The translations under genes were made by a program, and so were the position numbers. Shown here in pieces: positions 59,546 through 64,000 of a stretch of 64,000 nt of DNA (positions are counted from its first letter, which is position 1; each line of letters starts with the position of its first letter). Source of the stretch: Vombatus ursinus (lineage: Eukaryota > Chordata > Mammalia > Diprotodontia > Vombatidae); assembly GCF_900497805.2 (NCBI RefSeq), contig NW_020949602.1, positions 5,405,691-5,469,690 of the forward strand, in the 5' to 3' direction. The notes under the pieces were generated by a model, which was not told the DNA's origin, did not search any database, and was given only the letters and a program-made list of their open reading frames with translations.

Positions 59546-59985
59546 GGAGTTTCTTCTCCTGGGGGTGGGGAGGATACAATACGTGTGCCCAATCCGTGTC
59601 ATCTAACACAAGGTGATTTAAGAGGGGCGGGACACCTGAGGGAAGAAAGGTCAGCAATGACATCTGCATTGTTCTCTGAAGGAAACTAGCCATTCATTTC
59701 AGGAGGCAGTGGTGAGGGGGGAGCCCATTCTAGGCATGAGGGACCCTATGCAATGGAGATGGGACATGGAGTGTTATGTACGAGGAATGGCTCGTAGGCC
59801 AGTCGGGCTAAAGGGGAGAGTGTATGAGCTTGGGGGGGGGGGAGGGAGGAAAGGTTAAAAAGAAATAGGACTTGAAAGGTCGGTGGGAGCCAGATTGTGG
59901 AGAGATTTGAATGCTAGGCTAAGGCTTTTGTATTTTATTCTTGTGGCAATGGGGAAACAGTGCAGGTTTTTTTTTTTTTTGTTTG
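59545..59985 (+). repeat. Ancient noncoding interspersed repeat
   Basis: The stretch gtggagagatttgaatgcta, ggctaaggcttttgtatttt, tggcaatggggaaacagtgc recurs in related form at 29960-30003. A reversed 3' part of the same kind lies at 61480-61800. The family is not named here. Confidence 0.5.
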
Positions 59986-60039
59986 TTTTGGTTTGGTTTT
60001 TTTGGTGGAGTGACATGGTCGTATTTGAAGAGCTGATGA

Positions 60040-60300
60040 AAGCCTATCTAAAAAATACCAACATTTATATGGAGCTTTTAGGTTTGAAAAGCATTTTGCA
60101 AATATTATCTCATTTAATTACACAACATCCCCTGGGAGGTAGGTGCTATCATTATCCCCATTTTATAGTTGAGGAAAGTGAGGTAGAAAGGGTAAGTGAC
60201 TTGTCCAGGGAGGGTTACACAATAAGTGTCTGAGACAGGATTTGAACTCAGGTTTTCCTGACTCTAACTTTGACAGTCTCTCTAATGAACTACCTCACTA
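60040..60300 (-). repeat. THER1 CORE-SINE, near full length
   Basis: The reversed landmarks taggtttgaaaagcattttg, cccctgggaggtaggtgcta, gttgaggaaagtgaggtaga and gatttgaactcaggttttcc are in order. Confidence 0.85.
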
Positions 60301-60374
60301 CTCCTAGTGTACCTATCAGTGTATCATTCCATCATACACTCAGCTTCAGAAAAGTGCTCAATATATCTTTACCT

Positions 60375-60490
60375 TGTGAGCTCCTTGAGGACAGAGCTTG
60401 TCTTTTGCTGCTTTTTGTGTCCTCAGCACTTAGCACAGTGCCTGGAACAGAGTGAGTATTTAATAGATCCATTGATCCATTGGTTGGCCA
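60375..60490 (+). repeat. L2-type 3' tail
   Basis: The signature gtgagctccttgaggacaga, cttagcacagtgcctggaac, gagtatttaatagatccatt is clear. Confidence 0.75.
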
Positions 60491-60604
60491 ACTTTCTCCA
60501 CCAATGTTGTATTGGCTTGTGAAGGTGACCTTGAATTCTAGAAAGCTATGTTAGTGAACCCTAAGTAATCTGGCAATTCTGCCGGCCAGTCTTGGGGAAA
60601 GGGG

Positions 60605-60835
60605 TACATGTGAGCTGTCTTAAAGTATTTGAGTCTGTCTTCTAGCACCGTGGATCCAACATCAGAACAGTAACAACAAAAGAGCCAGTTTTTACAACAG
60701 GGAAGAAGGATTAGCTTCGTTCTGCTTGGCCCAGCAGGGCAGAACCGGTTGCATAGCGTGGAAGATGCAGGAAGGCATATGTAGGCTCTGTTGAAGGAAA
60801 ACCTTCCTACCAATTAGAGCTATCCCAAAGGGGAG
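60605..60835 (+). mobile_element. L3/CR1 3' fragment
   Basis: The landmarks tgtcttaaagtatttgagtc, cgttctgcttggcccagcag, ggcagaaccggttgcatagc and accaattagagctatcccaa match L3. Confidence 0.75.
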
Positions 60836-61094
60836 TGGGCTGCTTCAAAAGGTAAGGAAACTCTTCTCAGGCCTAGGGTCACACCGTTGGTGAACAGTTG
60901 AAGTAGAGCTGTAACTCAAGCTGCCCGTCTAACTCATCACTCATCAATTCAAAGCCATCTGACTTGATTGTGGGAGCTCCTTCGACTAATCGTATTATCT
61001 ACCTGTAGCACTTTGAGGTTTCCAAAGTACTTGACCTATATTATCTTATTGTACCTTATACTCTCTCAATGCACTTTAACAATATTTATCTGTG

Positions 61095-61330
61095 TGAAGC
61101 AGCTAGATGGCAGTGCCTAGAGTAGTAGAGCCAAGTTCAAAATCAGCCTCACACTTCTTTAGATCATGATCCTGGGCAAGTTACTTAACCTCTGACTGCC
61201 TCAGTGTCCTCATCTGTAAAGTGAAGTTGATCATAATAGCACCTACCTCTCAGGGTTAGTGTGAGAATCACATGAGATAATATAAAGTGCTTTGCAAACC
61301 TTAAAACCTTCTGTAAATGCTGTTATGAAA
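61095..61330 (+). repeat. THER1/MIR CORE-SINE
   Basis: Head (agcagctagatggcagtgcc), core (gcctcagtgtcctcatctgt) and 3' end (aaagtgctttgcaaacctta) are in order. Confidence 0.8.
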
Positions 61331-61479
61331 TACAGAGGCCAGACAAGGAAGTATTGATGTGACCATTTTGGCAGGTGAATACTTTAGAGAGGTCTTATTT
61401 CTAAAATGATTTCTCTAGGATGCTATCATTTTCCAGATAGAATTCAGCTCCTTTTATCATTTCTTGCGCATTCAATGAT

Positions 61480-61800
61480 CAATTCTAAGCACATGCCATG
61501 GACATCTCTGCATCTATGGACCTAGTCTCTAGTCCTACACCCCCAACTTCCTTCTGGACATCTTCATGTGAATGTCTGGTAGTTATCTCAAACTCTGCAT
61601 GTCCAGAACAGAACTCATTATCTTTTCCCCTTAAACCTGCCTTTCTCCAAACTTCCTTATTCGTGCTGAATACACCACCATTCTTTCAAGCACTCAGGTT
61701 CATGAGCTAAGAGTTGGATTCAACTCTTCACTGTCCTCCCCAAATCCAATCATGCCAAACATTGTCCTCAACATTTCTCACATCCATCCTCTTCTCTCAC
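61480..61800 (-). repeat. Ancient interspersed repeat, reversed
   Basis: The stretch gttatctcaaactctgcatg, tccagaacagaactcattat, gttggattcaactcttcact belongs to a widespread old mammalian repeat. The name is not assigned. Confidence 0.5.
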
Positions 61801-62340
61801 ATGACTGCCACCTCCTTTCACCGGGATATATTCGAGTTGCGCTCAGGAGTGTTGTGGACTACATTAAGCCAATGGACTGTGTGTCTGACACCTCTTCTCA
61901 AGGCAACTCGGTAAAACCATAAGTTTCAGAGAAAGTGCTGGCCTGCATTGGTAGACAGAGTTCCCAGTGCCAGTGAAGGTGCTGTCTCAATCCCTGTTCC
62001 TGGGTGATAGCTCCACAGGACTGAAGCCATGAGTTTGTAGACATGTAATTTGGTATTGCCACACGCTTAAATATAGAACACTAGTCCAGATGTCCTGTGA
62101 ATAAAGATAACCACTTGAAAAATATCAAATAGACCTAATGTTCTCTTCAGATTGTTTTCAGTATTTATTGGGAGACTAGTGATTTTGTTGCTGGGAAGAA
62201 TGCATAGCAAAGACAGGCATGCAGAACAGTGGATGGGGGTGGGGGGGATGTCCCCAGCTCTCTTGGCTCCATCTGGCCCTTCTGGTCTTGCTTCCTGAAA
62301 TGTTTGACATTCTAAGGTCTCTTCATGTTCCAAAGGAAGG

Positions 62341-62535
62341 GACATGGTGTGGTGGAAAGAACATTGGACAGAAAGTCAAAAATTCCATGGATTTCTGACT
62401 CTACTGTGGGTTTTCTGGGTGATAATAGGTAATATGTCTCTCTGGGTCTCATTTTGCTCGTCCATAAAATGAGGAGATTGGACTTAATGGTTTTTTCGGT
62501 CCCTTCTGCTTCTGAATTTCACTGAATCTGTGCTG
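62341..62535 (+). repeat. MIR-like SINE
   Basis: The landmarks catggtgtggtggaaagaac, gtccataaaatgaggagatt and tcggtcccttctgcttctga are in order. Confidence 0.65.
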
Positions 62536-62839
62536 AGTGGCCGTCTGTTGACCTGAAACATGAAGCCAAGAGAACGTTGTCCCACTCCCAGAGCCCCGAG
62601 GATGGGTGATGGTAGAGGGAGGGCTTAGAAAGTAGGGGTCTTCTCTTTGATCTGCTTGTCAACGTTTGTCACTTTCCAGTTTGCCAGTCGTTTGGTGGGA
62701 TCTAGGTGCTCTTTAATCCTTTGTATTTCTAATTCTTACCGTGTTCTCTGTAAGGGTCATGTGCCTATATGTGCATGTAGGGTTGGGGGGGGGGAGGAGG
62801 CTTTCAAGCAGATGGTGGATGACCGTTGTCACGGATTGC

Positions 62840-62912
62840 TATTCGCATACAGATTGGACTCGATGACCTTTGAGGTCCCTTCGAACTCTGAGATTCTAAG
62901 GTTCTGTGACGA
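62840..62912 (+). mobile_element. L3/CR1 3' terminus
   Basis: The stretch cagattggactcgatgacct, ttgaggtcccttcgaactct and gagattctaaggttctgtga is the L3 end signature. Confidence 0.65.
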
Positions 62913-62994
62913 ATGGACTTCCAGGTGTCTCCTTATCCTTGGTGACTTCTTTCCTGCCTCTGTCGCATCTTAGGATGTGAACTCAGCCAGGAAG

Positions 62995-63110
62995 GACCCT
63001 CGAAAGTCAGACAATCCAACCCATTCATTTTACATTGGGGAAACTGAGGCACCAAGAAGTCATGTGACTTGTTCCAGGTCACACAAGTACCCCAAACCTG
63101 GGGTTCCACA
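62995..63110 (-). repeat. MIR fragment
   Basis: The reversed core cattttacattggggaaact, gaggcaccaagaagtcatgt and ttccaggtcacacaagtacc is readable. Confidence 0.6.
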
Positions 63111-64000
63111 GCTTCCTCCCCTTTAAAGCTGTCATTGAATACATTTTAACTTCGTTTTACCTGCATAGAAATGTTGAGGGGGAGTCCGCAGAGGATTATT
63201 TTACTCTGAGACCCCACACGCCTTAGTAAGGGCCATCCTTGAGCTTTTTAGGGACAATCCTGAAAGGATAATTAGAAACTTTAAAACTGGGACTATGTTG
63301 ATTTTTAAATTGGGACAATACAGATAGATTGATTCACAGATTAATAAAAACATTTGGGGGGGGGGGCTTGATGACTGTGGTGCCAAGGACCAGTGGTTGT
63401 AAGTGCCTATGGAAAGGACCCTGACCTTTTCCCCTGTCCTCAGCCAGGCCATGACCCCACTCCCTCACTCTCTTTTTGGGCTGGCCTTCTCTCCCAGTCC
63501 ATGAAGAATGCAGGCCCTTAGAACATAAGGCACAGGAGAAGGGGCTGTGGAAGGAAGGAGGGAAGAAGGAGGGAGGGAGGGAGGGAGGGAGGAAGTGCAC
63601 CCTTCCTGTTCCTCCACTTTTTTTTTTTTACAACTCTCTTCAGGCCACACAATTCCTAGAAAGAGTCCTAGCTCCCACATCCCCTGGGGCCCACACCCCT
63701 TATGGACACAAGTGTTATACTTTCAACTCCTTTCCAAAGGCATCTTTGGATCCTGAATCTCTCCCTATCAAGTTGTCACCCTAGGCTCTCTTGGGATAGC
63801 CTTGTACTCCCTAAGTGGCCTTGGGGCTCACCGCACACAAAGGCATAGCCCTGCCTTGGGGATTGTTGAAGCAGCCCAAAATACTCTCCTCCAGAGAAGC
63901 TGAACGAGTCCCAGCAACTTCTCTGTTTCTAGTCTCTGGCTCTGACTAGTGCCCAGCCTACATTCCTCCCACACCCCCGACATCTGGGGGAAGTGAAAGC
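63110..64000. other. Right end, nothing recognised
   Basis: A GGGA/GGAA purine run lies at 63552-63592. No gene and no further repeat family is identified. Confidence 0.5.

Overview
The window is mammalian nuclear DNA and almost certainly from a marsupial. It is full of metatherian-type repeats: tRNA-headed SINEs beginning like 'ggcagctaggtggcgcagtgg', MAR1-type SINEs with the 'ccccaaatggggtc' tail, THER1/MIR-type CORE-SINEs, L1 3' ends, L3/CR1 pieces and L2 tails. Protein-coding exons are a small fraction. The species cannot be fixed from sequence alone. Two 10-base N runs (20251-20260 and 37909-37918) mark assembly gaps.

From the left edge to about 26.3 kb lies MYSM1, the histone H2A deubiquitinase 2A-DUB, on the minus strand. 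I could place 17 consecutive coding exons with GT/AG splice sites and consistent phase. They run from the ATG at 26048 inside a CpG island to an exon ending at 892, and encode the SANT domain, the SWIRM domain and the MPN+/JAMM catalytic domain (714 codons). The final exons lie beyond the left edge. The introns hold SINEs, an L1 insertion with a perfect target-site duplication, a long L3 copy and hAT-type DNA transposon remnants.

From 26.4 to 56.1 kb there is no recognisable gene. This stretch is a mosaic of nested repeats, microsatellites and some unassigned AT-rich sequence. Two items stand out: a chimeric segment (43368-43742) assembled from two nearby donor sites, one inverted, and a pair of 203-bp palindromic hAT-like elements, each sitting inside an L1 3' end.

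At 56.3-58.6 kb, minus strand, is the most notable locus: a CARD domain followed by a long ankyrin array. This architecture matches CAIAP (CARD- and ANK-containing inflammasome adaptor protein), a gene reported from fish to marsupials but absent from placental mammals. Here the frame carries two frameshifts, both in G runs, and one in-frame stop, while a 411-codon ankyrin stretch and a poly(A) signal remain intact. It looks like a recently inactivated gene, or a working gene damaged by assembly errors. From 58.7 kb to the right edge only repeats and unassigned sequence are visible.

MYSM1 and the CAIAP-like locus are transcribed in the same direction about 30 kb apart. In human, MYSM1 lies between TACSTD2 and JUN, so the right side of the window probably leads toward JUN. 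That is inference from human gene order.
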